64,000 bases of DNA, taken from positions 5,890,001 to 5,954,000 of the forward strand of contig NZ_CP063373.1 in the NCBI RefSeq assembly GCF_015160855.1, read 5' to 3'. The translations under genes and the position numbers were made by a program. Source of the stretch: Streptomyces ferrugineus (GTDB lineage Bacteria; Actinomycetota; Actinomycetes; Streptomycetales; Streptomycetaceae). The notes beneath the pieces are model-generated. The model was not told where the DNA came from. It made no database searches and saw only the letters and a program-made list of their open reading frames with translations. How positions within the stretch are numbered: the first letter of the stretch is position 1; each line of letters opens with the position of its first letter. This document shows, in pieces, positions 45,463 through 54,030 of the stretch.

Positions 45463-46313
45463 TCAGAGCCCGAGCTCCACGCCGTCGGGCAGCACTTCGA
45501 CACCCGCCCGCGCCACCTGTGCCCGGGCCGCCGAGCCCGGGTCGAGCAGGGGGTTGGTGTCGGCGAGGTGGGTGTAGATCCGGCGGGCGTGCGGGTGCCG
45601 GGCCAGGGCGGTCAGGGTGCCGGCCGGCCCCGAGACGGGCAGGTGGCGCCCGGCCCGCGCCGGCTCGTCACCCGCGAAGTGGGTGCCGTCCAGGACGACG
45701 CAGTCCGCCGTGGCGATCAGGTCGTCCAGCAGCGGGGACCAGGTGCTCACGCGAGGTGCGTACACCAGGACCCGCCCGGTGGCCAGGCCTCGATGCGGTA
45801 CACGCTCACCCAGCGCCGATCCGAGCTCCGGGCCGGCACATACGCCGGGGCCCTCCCGGCGACCGGATGCGCCGTGACGACCAGGCCGCCGGCCAGCACG
45901 AACCCGCCCTCCGCCAGACTGTCCGCCCACTCCCACGGGGCCTGCCGGTCGAGTGCCGCCCGCGCCGGGCCCAGGGCGGCGAGCACCGGTGGAGCGGCGT
46001 AGGTCTTCAGCCCCGCGGCATCGCGCAGCACGGCCAGGCCCGCCACATGGTCGGCCTCGGCGTCGGTCAGCAGCACGCCCCGTACCGGGGTGTGACGGGG
46101 GCCGGGCCACAGGGCGGCCACGGCGGTGAGCTGGGTGCGCAGGTCCGGCGAGGTGTTCAGCAGCCACCAGTCGCGGGAGTTGCCGGTGACGGCGGCGCAC
46201 TCCGGGCCGCGGGCGGGCAGCTTGCCGTCACGGGCGGCGTCGCACCGCACACAGGCGCAGTTCCAGCGTGGGAAGCCGCCTCCGGCGGCGGTGCCGAGCA
46301 GGACGACCCTCAA
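45463..46313 (-). pseudogene. pqqB: Frameshifted pqqB-like metallo-beta-lactamase-fold gene
   Basis: The first part, from TTG 46313, reads VVLLGTAAGGGFPRWNCACV, then ECAAVTGNSRDWWLLNTSPD and LLTDAEADHVAGL. The second part continues in another frame with GRVLVYAPRVSTWSPLLDDL, DCVVLDGTHFAGDEP and THLADTNPLL to the stop at 45463. Both are strong PqqB sequence. Restoring one base near 45787-45788, where GAGGCCTGG would become GAGGACCTGG, joins them into a product of about 283 residues. PqqB acts in pyrroloquinoline quinone formation, but no other pqq gene is nearby. It is either a real inactivating deletion or a sequencing error. Confidence 0.85.
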
Positions 46314-46416
46314 GACGGCCCCCCACCCCTTCGCGTCGGTCCTCCCGGTGGGATCTTCCCTTTCCATACGGCCGAACCACCCTGTGACAGGGAGCAGTTC
46401 CGGCCGACCTTCTCCC

Positions 46417-46464
46417 CGGTGTCCATGAGGCTCGGTGTCCACGAGGCCCGGTGTCCGCGAGGCC
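46417..46464. repeat. Three tandem 16-bp units (CGGTGTCCRYGAGGCY)
   Basis: Units at 46417-46432, 46433-46448 and 46449-46464 differ at one to three positions. They lie upstream of the pqqB-like gene and could be repeated binding sites or slippage products. Confidence 0.75.
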
Positions 46465-46486
46465 GCGTGGCCTCCTTCCCTGAAGG

Positions 46487-46534
46487 CACGAAAGGGATGA
46501 GCGGCATCCCATGCGGCCGCTCATCCCCTTCGTG
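46487..46534. terminator. 19-bp hairpin downstream of sseB
   Basis: CACGAAAGGGATGAGCGGC (46487-46505) pairs with GCCGCTCATCCCCTTCGTG (46516-46534), one mismatch, 10-base loop. It is placed 32 bp after the minus-strand sseB stop, consistent with a terminator. Confidence 0.65.
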
Positions 46535-46565
46535 GCGTGTGGTCGCCCGGGTCGCTCCTCGGGCG

Positions 46566-46967
46566 CTACGGTCGCGCCAGCAGGGTCCGTACCCCCTCCG
46601 AGGTCAGGGTCAGGGGGTGTTCGGAGCCGGCGTCTATGGTGAGGGCCAGGTCCTCGGCCGGCCACTGGGAGGCGAGTGCGCCCAGCGGGACCAGGCGGTA
46701 GCGGGAGATGTAGGGCAGCAACTCGGCCATCGCGGGCTCGGAGGTGAACACCGGGACGACCGGCTCACCGCCCGGCCGCTCGATGACCGGCAGCGCCACG
46801 GCACCGGGGTCGGTGGCGTCCGCCTCGCCCACGTCGTCGGGCACGGGGACGAGGACATCGCTGCTCGCGAGCGTGTCCAGCGCCGCGCTGTCCTCGGTGT
46901 TGTCGGCCAGCGCGTCCAGCGCCCGCCGGGCCGGTGTGGCGGTGTAGTCGTTCGCGGGTGTGTCCAT
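46566..46967 (-). CDS. SseB-like protein
   Basis: 133 residues, ATG 46967 after GGGGAACT. SseB N-terminal-domain pattern: ALDALADNTEDSAALDTLAS, DVLVPVPDD, VFTSEPAMAELLP and a C-terminal half rich in Leu with DLALTIDAGSEHPLTL. SseB-like proteins are common in Streptomyces and their function is poorly defined. It stands alone with a terminator behind it. Confidence 0.8.
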   Translation of the reverse strand: MDTPANDYTATPARRALDALADNTEDSAALDTLASSDVLVPVPDDVGEADATDPGAVALPVIERPGGEPVVPVFTSEPAMAELLPYISRYRLVPLGALASQWPAEDLALTIDAGSEHPLTLTSEGVRTLLARP

Positions 46968-47115
46968 GGCAGTTCCCCTGTCAGCGGCGGTAGTGCGGTC
47001 CGTCCGAGGCGTGATCGCGGGGTGGCCAGGCCCCGGCGCGGCCCTGCTCGCGTACCCGATCCGGACTGGAGCATTCCTATGGCTGTCCACAGGTCGGGCA
47101 TCCGTTGTCCGCAGG

Positions 47116-48357
47116 TCAAGGGATCAGCGGAATGTGGTCGGACGGGAGGCCGAGGCGGTCGCAGCCGACCCGGCGGGCGAGGGGCTCGGCCATGCTGGGG
47201 CCCACATGCGTCCAGTACGTCGCCGCGTCCCGGAAGTAGCGCTGCATGCGCTCGCCGTCGCGGGCGTGCCGTGAGCCGACCGTGCGGAAGAGGGTGCCCT
47301 GCAGAACGTCCCAGGTCATCCGACCGGCGTTCAGGAACATCAGCGCGAGGCGGTTGTCGTCGGCGATCGTGAAGGGCTCACCGCCGGTGGCGTTGCGGTG
47401 GCAGGTCTCCATCCATTCCTCGGCGGTGCGTCGCAGCGCGGCCTCGGCCATGTGGATCACGCCGAGGGCCTCGCCCAGATGCCGCTGGTAGTCGTGGAGG
47501 TCGGCGCGGGTGCGGTCGGGTTCGAGGACGAGGGGGCGGGCGGAGATCGCGCGGGCGTACTCGTCCGCGGCGGCGTAGGCGGTGCCGATCATGATGGCGG
47601 CCAGTTCGCCGTGGAAGAAGCTCGGTGCCCGGCCGGCGTACAGGGGGTTGCCGTGCAGTTCGGAGCCGACGCTGCCGCCCTCGACGGGCAGGTCGAGCAG
47701 GCTCGCCTCGCGGGTGAGGTACGCGGGGATGCGGGCCTGTTCCATGTGGATGCTGTTGGAGCCGGTGCCGCGCAGCCCGAGGACGCCGTGCCAGTCGTCG
47801 AGCACGGTCCACACCGAGCGCGGGGCGACGAACAGCACCGGCGGTCCCGGCGGGGCGCCGGGCCGGTCCGGGGCGCGCAGGGTCTGACCGACGTAGTGCG
47901 TGGAGTAGGGGGCGCCCGAGGAGTACGGCCAGGTGCCGTCGAGGACGACATGGCCGTCGCCGTCGGGCTGGGCGACGCCGATGGGCGCGACCGTGGACGC
48001 GGCCCGGAAGTCGCCGTCGGCGCCGAAGATCTCGTCCTGTGCCCTCTCCTCGAAGACCGACGCGACCTGTAGGACGTGGGCGGCGGTGAGCGACAGGGCC
48101 CAGCCGGTGGAGGGGCAGCCGCGGGCGATCTCGGTGACCACGCGGTAGAACGTGGGCAGGCCGAACTCGTAGCCGCCGTACCGGCGCGGCTGGAGCATGC
48201 GGTAGAAACCGGCCCGCAGGAAGTCGTCGTGGGTGTCCTTGGGGTAGTGCGTCAGCCGTTCCGTCTCCGGCTGGCGTTCGAGCAGCACGGGCCGCAGCCG
48301 CACGGCCCGTTCGACGATGTCGCGTTCGGTCAGTCCGGGCTCGGGAGCGTCGATCAC
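47116..48357 (-). CDS. Flavin-dependent monooxygenase of acyl-CoA dehydrogenase fold
   Basis: 413 residues. GTG 48357 has AGGAGG 5 bases upstream. N-terminal helical domain with LRAGFYRMLQPRRYGGYEF, beta domain with WPYSSGAPYSTHYVG and DWHGVLGLRGTGSNS (substrate/flavin site), and C-terminal helical domain ending RDAATYWTHVGPSMAEPLAR. This pattern resembles HsaA/HpaB-type group D monooxygenases or hydroxylases more than beta-oxidation dehydrogenases; the catalytic Glu of the latter is not evident. It needs a separate flavin reductase, which is not adjacent. Confidence 0.85.
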   Translation of the reverse strand: MIDAPEPGLTERDIVERAVRLRPVLLERQPETERLTHYPKDTHDDFLRAGFYRMLQPRRYGGYEFGLPTFYRVVTEIARGCPSTGWALSLTAAHVLQVASVFEERAQDEIFGADGDFRAASTVAPIGVAQPDGDGHVVLDGTWPYSSGAPYSTHYVGQTLRAPDRPGAPPGPPVLFVAPRSVWTVLDDWHGVLGLRGTGSNSIHMEQARIPAYLTREASLLDLPVEGGSVGSELHGNPLYAGRAPSFFHGELAAIMIGTAYAAADEYARAISARPLVLEPDRTRADLHDYQRHLGEALGVIHMAEAALRRTAEEWMETCHRNATGGEPFTIADDNRLALMFLNAGRMTWDVLQGTLFRTVGSRHARDGERMQRYFRDAATYWTHVGPSMAEPLARRVGCDRLGLPSDHIPLIP

Positions 48358-48498
48358 GATGCCTCCTGGCGTGTGGGGCCGTCCGTCGCGTGGCGTGTCG
48401 CATGACGCGGTACGAGTGATTGAACACGGCAACCGGCCACGGGTACCGACCGGATATCGCCAAGTGCCGGGTGCCGGGGCCGCGGGGGCGGCGTCGGC

Positions 48499-49230
48499 TC
48501 AGGGACCTGCTTCGGGTGCGGGGGCGAGGAGGCGGCACGGCAGGGCCCGCTCGCGCACACCCCCGTCGCCCTCCACCCGGTACACCTGTGCCCCCGGAAC
48601 CCGCGTCACCGTCTCCGTCAGGCGCCCGTCGGTGAACAGGGCTCCGGTCCCGTCGTCCAGGGCCCACCCGGCGGGCAGTGCTCCGCTCCGTACCGCCGAC
48701 CGGTACGACGGGCGGCGTCCCGGTTCGCTGTCGTAGTGCGGGCAGACCGACCCGGCCAGCAGTCCCAGGCCGTCCGGCAGGGACGTCAGCGGTCCGAAGG
48801 AGTCGGTGTGCGAGGCCTCGGCCCAGCAGTTGGCGCCGGCGCTGATGCCGCACAGCAGCGTTCCGCGGTCGTAAGCCTCGCGCAGGATCCGGTCGACGCC
48901 GTGTACCCGCCACACGGCGAGCAGGTTCGCGGTGTTGCCGCCGCCCACATAGACGACGTCCTGGGCGAGCAGGAACGCGCGCAGCGCCTCGTCGTCGAGG
49001 TCCCGCTGGAACAGCGGCAGGACGGAGGGCGTGCAGGAGGGGCGGGTGCGGAAGGCGGCCCGGAACCTCTCGACGTACGTGGGGGCGTCGCCGCTCGCGG
49101 TGGGCAGGAAGCAGATCCTGGGACGCGGAGTGCGGGCGTGCGACAGGAGCCAGTCGTCGAGCAGGCCGTCCTCCTCGGTGGAGAAGCCTCCGCCGAGGAG
49201 GGCCAGGCGGGGTGGGGGAACGTGGGTCAC
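48499..49230 (-). CDS. Peptidase E (S51-type serine peptidase)
   Basis: 243 residues, GTG 49230 with AGGAGG. The class I glutamine-amidotransferase-like fold has ALLGGGFSTEEDG, CFLPTASGD, VYVGGGNTANLLAVW and the nucleophile elbow LCGISAGANCW (Ser). PHYDSEPGRRPSYR matches the family His region. S51 peptidases cleave Asp-X dipeptides; cyanophycinases are relatives. It is cytoplasmic. Its convergent or divergent neighbours do not suggest a pathway. Confidence 0.88.
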   Translation of the reverse strand: MTHVPPPRLALLGGGFSTEEDGLLDDWLLSHARTPRPRICFLPTASGDAPTYVERFRAAFRTRPSCTPSVLPLFQRDLDDEALRAFLLAQDVVYVGGGNTANLLAVWRVHGVDRILREAYDRGTLLCGISAGANCWAEASHTDSFGPLTSLPDGLGLLAGSVCPHYDSEPGRRPSYRSAVRSGALPAGWALDDGTGALFTDGRLTETVTRVPGAQVYRVEGDGGVRERALPCRLLAPAPEAGP

Positions 49231-49390
49231 CGGTGCGCCTCCTTCGCGGGCGGGTGTCGGGGAACCATGCCGGGACCGGGGCCGCGTTCGCAATCAGGTT
49301 TGGCCCCGGGGCGTCTCGGTGGCGGGCGAACAGTCGTAGCCTGAGATGGAAGGGACAGGCTCCCGCCCTGATGGGCGCGGGAGGCGATGT

Positions 49391-50719
49391 ATGCGTTACG
49401 ACGACCGCAGGGCGGCCGGGCGGCTGCTGGCCGAGGGGCTGGACGGGCTGCGCGGTCAGGACGTGGTGGTGCTGGGCCTGCCGCGCGGCGGGATGCCGGT
49501 CGCGGCGGAGGTGGCCCGGCATCTGGGTGCCCCGCTGGACGTGCTGGTGGTGCGCAAGCTGGGCGTGCCCTGGCAGCCGGAGTGGGCCTTCGGGGCGATC
49601 GGCGAGCACGGGGTCCGGGTCCTCAACCGGGACGTGGTCGGCGACGCCGGGCTGGACGCCGCCGAGCAGGAGGCCGTGGAGGCAGCCGAGCGGGCCGAGC
49701 TGGACCGGCGGGTGCGCGACTACCGGCAGGGGCGGCCCGCGCTGCCGGTCGCCGGGCGTACGGCCGTCGTGGTGGACGACGGACTCGCCACCGGCGCCAC
49801 GGCCGAGGCGGCCTGCCGGGTCGTACGGGGGCAGGGAGCGGCCCGGGTCGTGCTGGCCGTGCCCGTCGGGCCGGTGCACGGCGTCGAACGGCTGCGGAGG
49901 GTCGCCGACAACGTCGTGTGTCCCCGGCCCCAGCAGGTCCTGGGTTCGGTGGGCGCCTGGTACCGGGACTTCACCCAGATCGAGGACGCCGAGGTCACGG
50001 CGCTGCTCGCCGACGCCGCCCGCCCCACGCCCCGCTCCGCCGCCGGGCCCGCGCCGCCGCCGAACCGCGAGGTGCTGCTCCCGGCCGCCGGGGCCCGACT
50101 CGGCGCCCGTCTGGTCGTGCCGGACGGCGCGCGGGCGGTCGTGGCCTTCGCGCACGGCAGCGGCAGCGGCCGGCACAGCCCGCGCAACCGGTACGTCGCC
50201 ACCGCCCTCAACCGCGCGGGCCTGGCCACCCTGCTGCTGGACCTGCTCACCGACGACGAGGCGCACGACCGGCACAACGTCTTCGACATCCTGCTGCTGG
50301 CCCGGCGCCTGCACTCCGCGGCCGTGTGGCTGCGGCGGGAGACCAGCCTGCCCGTCGCCTACTTCGGGGCGAGCACCGGAGCCGCCGCCGCGCTGGAGGC
50401 GGCCGCGCTGTCCGGCTCCGGGATCATCTCGGTCGTCTGCCGGGGCGGCCGCCCCGATCTCGCCACTCCGGCGGCGCTGACCCATGTACGGGCCCCGACG
50501 CTGCTCATCGTCGGCAGCCGTGACACACAGGTGCTCAGCCTCAACCGCCTCGCCGCCGACCGGATGCACTGCGAGCACCGGATGGCCGTCGTCCCGGGCG
50601 CCACCCATCTCTTCGAGGAACCCGGCACCTTGACCACGGTCGCCGAACTGGCCCGTGACTGGTTCACCGCCCACCTGGGCCGACCCACCACCAGGACGCC
50701 GCCGCTCCGCTCGGCCTGA
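49391..50719 (+). CDS. Phosphoribosyltransferase fused to alpha/beta hydrolase
   Basis: 442 residues, ATG with GGGAGG. The N-terminal type I PRTase (1-205) has GLPRGGMPVAAEVA, VRKLGVPWQPEWAFGAI and the PRPP loop VVVDDGLATGATAEAA (126-141). A Pro-rich linker joins a dienelactone hydrolase-like domain (about 225-430) with FAHGSGSGRHSPRNRYVA, GASTGAAAALEAA (Ser elbow), IVGSRDTQVL (Asp) and PGATHLFEEPG (His). Both active sites look complete. The fusion is found in actinomycetes; the reaction is not known, but a nucleobase or ribosyl ester substrate is plausible. Confidence 0.88.
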   Translation: MRYDDRRAAGRLLAEGLDGLRGQDVVVLGLPRGGMPVAAEVARHLGAPLDVLVVRKLGVPWQPEWAFGAIGEHGVRVLNRDVVGDAGLDAAEQEAVEAAERAELDRRVRDYRQGRPALPVAGRTAVVVDDGLATGATAEAACRVVRGQGAARVVLAVPVGPVHGVERLRRVADNVVCPRPQQVLGSVGAWYRDFTQIEDAEVTALLADAARPTPRSAAGPAPPPNREVLLPAAGARLGARLVVPDGARAVVAFAHGSGSGRHSPRNRYVATALNRAGLATLLLDLLTDDEAHDRHNVFDILLLARRLHSAAVWLRRETSLPVAYFGASTGAAAALEAAALSGSGIISVVCRGGRPDLATPAALTHVRAPTLLIVGSRDTQVLSLNRLAADRMHCEHRMAVVPGATHLFEEPGTLTTVAELARDWFTAHLGRPTTRTPPLRSA

Positions 50720-50851
50720 GGTCCCTGATCCGGGCCGTGCGGCTGGTTTCGGACAGCCGGAAGCGCTGGTTCCGTCAACCTGCGGAGCCGAGGAGATTGA
50801 GTGTTGAACTTATGCCTAAACTCTGGATCCTTCATGGAGAGGGATCCCCAC

Positions 50852-51778
50852 GTGAGCGAACCGAACGGCCCCGTCTGCCCGGAGTGCGGCACGCCCCGGG
50901 CGTCCGACGGAACCCCCGACTGCTCCTGCGCCGCCCGCGCCTCCGAGGCCCGTCGCGACGCGCGCGCCGCCGAACGGGCGGCGGCGGAGGACTTCGATCC
51001 GGTACGGATCCGGCCGTTCGTCGCACTCGATGACGAGCCCGGGGCGGACCAGGATGCGGATGGGGGCCGAGTTCCCCAGGAATCAGGGGACTTGGCGGAC
51101 ACGGACGCCATATCCGCCGTCCCGCCCTCCGCACAGTCGGCGCCCGACGAGGCGCCCCTGCCCGACGCGGACGCCGACGTCATCCCCCGGCACCGGCGCC
51201 GCGCCCTTCTGATCACCGGGGCGGGCGTCGCCTCGGCCCTCCTGCTGACGGGCGCCTACCTGGGAGGGCTGTTCACCTACGACAGCCCTTCGCGGGACGG
51301 GGCGGCCTCCGGCGACGTACGGGCACCCGTCCCGGACACTTCGAGCGCGGACGGCACCGCCCCCGAGGGGCAGTCCTCCGGCACGGCCTCCGCGTCACCG
51401 TCCCCGTCCGGGGCCGGGACCCCCTCATCCAGCACGACTCCCGACGACAGCTCTCCCACGCCGAGCACCTCCGCCACCACTCCCACCGCGCCGCCGTCCA
51501 GCGCGGGCGCCACTACCAGCGCCGCCCCCGAGCCGAGCGACGCGGAGGGAGAGCCCCCGGTACTGCGCCGCGGCGACCGGGGGCCGGAAGTCACCGAACT
51601 CCAACTCCGCCTGCGTCAGATCGGCCTCTACTCCGAGGACGCCGACGGCGAGTACGACCGCCGGGTCGAGAGCGCGGTCGGCACCTATCAGCTCACCCGC
51701 GTCATCCTCAACGATGAATCGGGCGTCTACGGCAGGGCGACCCGCACCTCGCTGGAGTCCGAAACCTCGGAGCCGTGA
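50852..51778 (+). CDS. Membrane protein with zinc ribbon and peptidoglycan-binding domain
   Basis: 308 residues. GTG 50852 is chosen for GAGAGGG upstream. Cytoplasmic N-terminus with CPECG and CSC (zinc ribbon, about 8-27), an acidic region, then one membrane helix near 113-137 (ALLITGAGVASALLLTGAYLGGLF). About 95 residues of Ser/Thr/Pro linker follow, and a PG_binding_1 domain ends the protein, LRRGDRGPEVTELQLRLRQIG and YDRRVESAVGTYQ. It probably tethers to cell wall while its ribbon faces the cytoplasm. ATG 50834 is in frame but has a poorer RBS. Confidence 0.83.
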   Translation: MSEPNGPVCPECGTPRASDGTPDCSCAARASEARRDARAAERAAAEDFDPVRIRPFVALDDEPGADQDADGGRVPQESGDLADTDAISAVPPSAQSAPDEAPLPDADADVIPRHRRRALLITGAGVASALLLTGAYLGGLFTYDSPSRDGAASGDVRAPVPDTSSADGTAPEGQSSGTASASPSPSGAGTPSSSTTPDDSSPTPSTSATTPTAPPSSAGATTSAAPEPSDAEGEPPVLRRGDRGPEVTELQLRLRQIGLYSEDADGEYDRRVESAVGTYQLTRVILNDESGVYGRATRTSLESETSEP

Positions 51779-51798
51779 CGGCGCGGCCTTCTCGTCGT

Positions 51799-52494
51799 TC
51801 AGCCCAGCTTCTTCAGCAGCTCGACGGCGAGCGGGGCGGAGGAGGCGGGGTTCTGGCCGGTGACCAGGTTGCGGTCGACGACGACGTTCGGCACCCACGG
51901 CTCGCCCACCTGGACCTGCACGCCGGCCTCGGTCAGCCGGTCCTGGAGCAGCCACTTGGCCTTCTCCGCGAGGCCGCCCAGGGTCTCCTCGGTGTTGGTG
52001 AACGCGGCCACCCGGTAACCGGCGAAGCTGTTGGCGCCATCGGCCCCGGTGGCGGCGAGCAGCGCGGCCGGGCCGTGGCAGACGACGCCCAGCGGCTTGC
52101 CGGAGTTCAGGGCCAGGGTCAGCAGCCTGCCGGAGCCGGCGTCGACCGCGAGGTCCTCCATCGGACCGTGGCCACCGGGGTAGAACACGGCGGCGTAGTC
52201 GTCGAGGTCCACGTCCTCCAGCCGGACCGGCTCGCGCAGCTCCGTCATCGCGTCGAGCACGGCGGCGATCCGGTCGGCGTTCTCCTGACCGCCGTTGGCC
52301 CCGGCCGCGAGGCTGCCCTGGTCGACGGGCGGCACGACACCGCCGGGCGTGGCCACGACGACCTCGTGACCGGCGGCCTTGAACGCCTCGTACGGGGCGG
52401 CGGCCTCCTCGGCCCAGAAGCCGGTGGGGTGCTTGCTGCCATCGGCCAGCGTCCAGTGGTCGGCGCCGGTCATCACAAAAAGGATCTTCGACAT
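51799..52494 (-). CDS. DJ-1/PfpI family protein (Hsp31-like)
   Basis: 231 residues. Fold marks: KILFVMTGADHWTLADGSKHPTGFWAEE, read in part, the early Glu, AVFYPGGHGPMEDL, and the nucleophile elbow LGVVCHGPAALL (Cys followed by His). That is the pattern of Hsp31/glyoxalase III-type DJ-1 proteins, which detoxify methylglyoxal or act as holdases. It is divergent from a LysR regulator with a palindrome between them, which probably controls it. Confidence 0.9.
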   Translation of the reverse strand: MSKILFVMTGADHWTLADGSKHPTGFWAEEAAAPYEAFKAAGHEVVVATPGGVVPPVDQGSLAAGANGGQENADRIAAVLDAMTELREPVRLEDVDLDDYAAVFYPGGHGPMEDLAVDAGSGRLLTLALNSGKPLGVVCHGPAALLAATGADGANSFAGYRVAAFTNTEETLGGLAEKAKWLLQDRLTEAGVQVQVGEPWVPNVVVDRNLVTGQNPASSAPLAVELLKKLG

Positions 52495-52519
52495 GCCCCC
52501 ACGGTACGCATGCCCTCCC

Positions 52520-52532
52520 ATTGGAATCCAAT
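52520..52532. promoter_or_regulatory. LysR-type operator candidate ATTGGA-A-TCCAAT
   Basis: A perfect 13-bp palindrome in the 50-bp gap between the divergent DJ-1 gene (start 52494) and lysR gene (start 52545). A shared promoter region with a symmetric site is the classic arrangement for LysR autoregulation and target activation. Confidence 0.6.
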
Positions 52533-52544
52533 AGGCTCGCGCAT

Positions 52545-53519
52545 ATGAGACATAGGGATTCCGATGACGGGATGGAGGGGGCCCGTGCGGAGGAGAACCG
52601 GCTCGGCGGATCGGCTCCGGTGGACCTGAATCTGCTGCGCACGTTCCTCGCGGTGTACCGCACCGGTTCCTTCACCGCCGCCGCCCGGGTGCTGGGACTG
52701 TCGCAGCCGACGGTCACCACGCAGATCCGCACGCTGGAGCGGCAGCTCGGCCGGGAGCTCTTCCAGCGGCTGGCGCGCGGCGTCGCCCCCGCACCCTACG
52801 CGGACGAGCTCGCCGCCCGGGTCGTCGAGCCACTGGACGCGCTCGCCACCGTCACGGGGCCGGGCGGTTCCCCCGACGTCCACCCCGCGGAGCCGGTGCA
52901 TCTCGCGGGCCCCGCCGAGCTGCTGACCCATCGCGTCATGCCCGCCCTCGCACCGCTGGTCGACCGGGGCGTACGGCTGCGCATCACTCCCGGCCTCACC
53001 GAGCCGCTCCTGGAGGAGCTGCGGGCGGGCCGCTACGACCTGGTGCTGTCGACCTACCGGCCGCGCGGTCGCGCCCTGGCCTCGGTGCCGCTGGCGGACG
53101 AGGAGTTCGTGCTGGTCACGGCCCCGGCCTGGGCGGAGCGCATCGGCGGTCCGGCGCGGATCGCGGCCGCCGGTCCCGCCGCGCTGCACGGCGTGCCGCT
53201 GGTCGCCTATGCCGAGGACGTGCCGATCGTGCGCCGCTACTGGCGTCATGTCTTCGGCCGGCGGCTGGTGCGCCACCCGGCGGTGACCATGCCCGATCTG
53301 AGCGCGGTCAAGGCCGCGGTGGCGGGCGGCACGGGGTTCAGCGTGCTCCCCCGCTACCTGTGCGCGGCCGAACTGGCCTCGGGTGCGCTGGTCCCGCTGC
53401 ACGACCCGGACGATCCGCCCATCAACACCGCCTTCCTCGTCCAGCGCCCGGGCTCCTCCGGCAACCCCCATGTCGCCCTGGTCCGCGACCACCTGCTGGA
53501 GATCGCCCGCGACTGGTGA
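52545..53519 (+). CDS. LysR-family regulator
   Basis: 324 residues, ATG 52545 (ATG 52572 is possible). HTH: VDLNLLRTFLAVYRTGSFTA and SQPTVTTQIRTLERQLGREL, then the periplasmic-binding-like effector domain with VHLAGPAELLTHRVMP and DLVLSTYRPRG. The start overlaps the promoter region of the DJ-1 gene; the divergent partner and palindrome suggest it regulates that gene. It ends 26 bp before the convergent molybdenum hydroxylase small subunit. Confidence 0.9.
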   Translation: MRHRDSDDGMEGARAEENRLGGSAPVDLNLLRTFLAVYRTGSFTAAARVLGLSQPTVTTQIRTLERQLGRELFQRLARGVAPAPYADELAARVVEPLDALATVTGPGGSPDVHPAEPVHLAGPAELLTHRVMPALAPLVDRGVRLRITPGLTEPLLEELRAGRYDLVLSTYRPRGRALASVPLADEEFVLVTAPAWAERIGGPARIAAAGPAALHGVPLVAYAEDVPIVRRYWRHVFGRRLVRHPAVTMPDLSAVKAAVAGGTGFSVLPRYLCAAELASGALVPLHDPDDPPINTAFLVQRPGSSGNPHVALVRDHLLEIARDW

Positions 53520-53545
53520 ACAGCCGGCGCGGCCGCGGGGCGCGT

Positions 53546-54022
53546 TCAGTACTTCTGCGCGCCCGCCACGATCGCCTCCCGGATGCGGTGGTACGTCCCG
53601 CAGCGGCAGACGTTGCGGATCTCGTCGAGGTCGGCCTCGCCGATCTCGCGGCCCTCTTCACGGGCCTGGCGGACCTTGGCGACGGCGGTCATGATCTGGC
53701 CGGGCTGGCAGTAGCCGCACTGGGCGACGTCGTACTCCAGCCAGGCCTCCTGCATCGGGTGCAGTTCCCGGCCGACCGTGGCGGGCAGGCCCTCGATGGT
53801 GGTGACCTCGTCGGTGGGGCGCAGGTCCCTCACGGGGACCGAACAGGGGTTGAACGCCTTGCCGTTGATGTGGCTCGTGCAGGCCTGGCAGACGCCGAGC
53901 CCGCAGCCGTACTTCGGTCCGGTGACGCCGAGGACGTCCCGCAGCACCCACAGCAGCCGTACGTCGTCCTCGATGTCCACGGTCACGGACTCGCCGTTCA
54001 GGATGAAGGTGTGTTCGGGCAC
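53546..54022 (-). CDS. 2Fe-2S small subunit of molybdenum hydroxylase
   Basis: 158 residues. The plant-type 2Fe-2S cluster has the cysteines in YGCGLGVCQAC and a later Cys; the second all-helical cluster has QCGYCQPGQIM and CRCGTYHRI. This matches IorA/CoxS-type subunits of the xanthine oxidase family. It passes electrons from the molybdenum subunit encoded 8 bp upstream to an acceptor. It has no leader of its own, so it would be exported with the Tat-bearing large subunit if exported at all. Confidence 0.92.
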   Translation of the reverse strand: MPEHTFILNGESVTVDIEDDVRLLWVLRDVLGVTGPKYGCGLGVCQACTSHINGKAFNPCSVPVRDLRPTDEVTTIEGLPATVGRELHPMQEAWLEYDVAQCGYCQPGQIMTAVAKVRQAREEGREIGEADLDEIRNVCRCGTYHRIREAIVAGAQKY

Positions 54023-54030
54023 GGTGGCTC

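Larger units (their letters stand above)
46314..46565. other. Gap with tandem repeat and hairpin, no gene
   Basis: This 252-bp stretch between sseB and the pqqB remnant contains a three-unit 16-bp repeat and a strong hairpin, both listed separately. No protein-coding signal is seen. The pqqB promoter must lie here. Confidence 0.6.
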
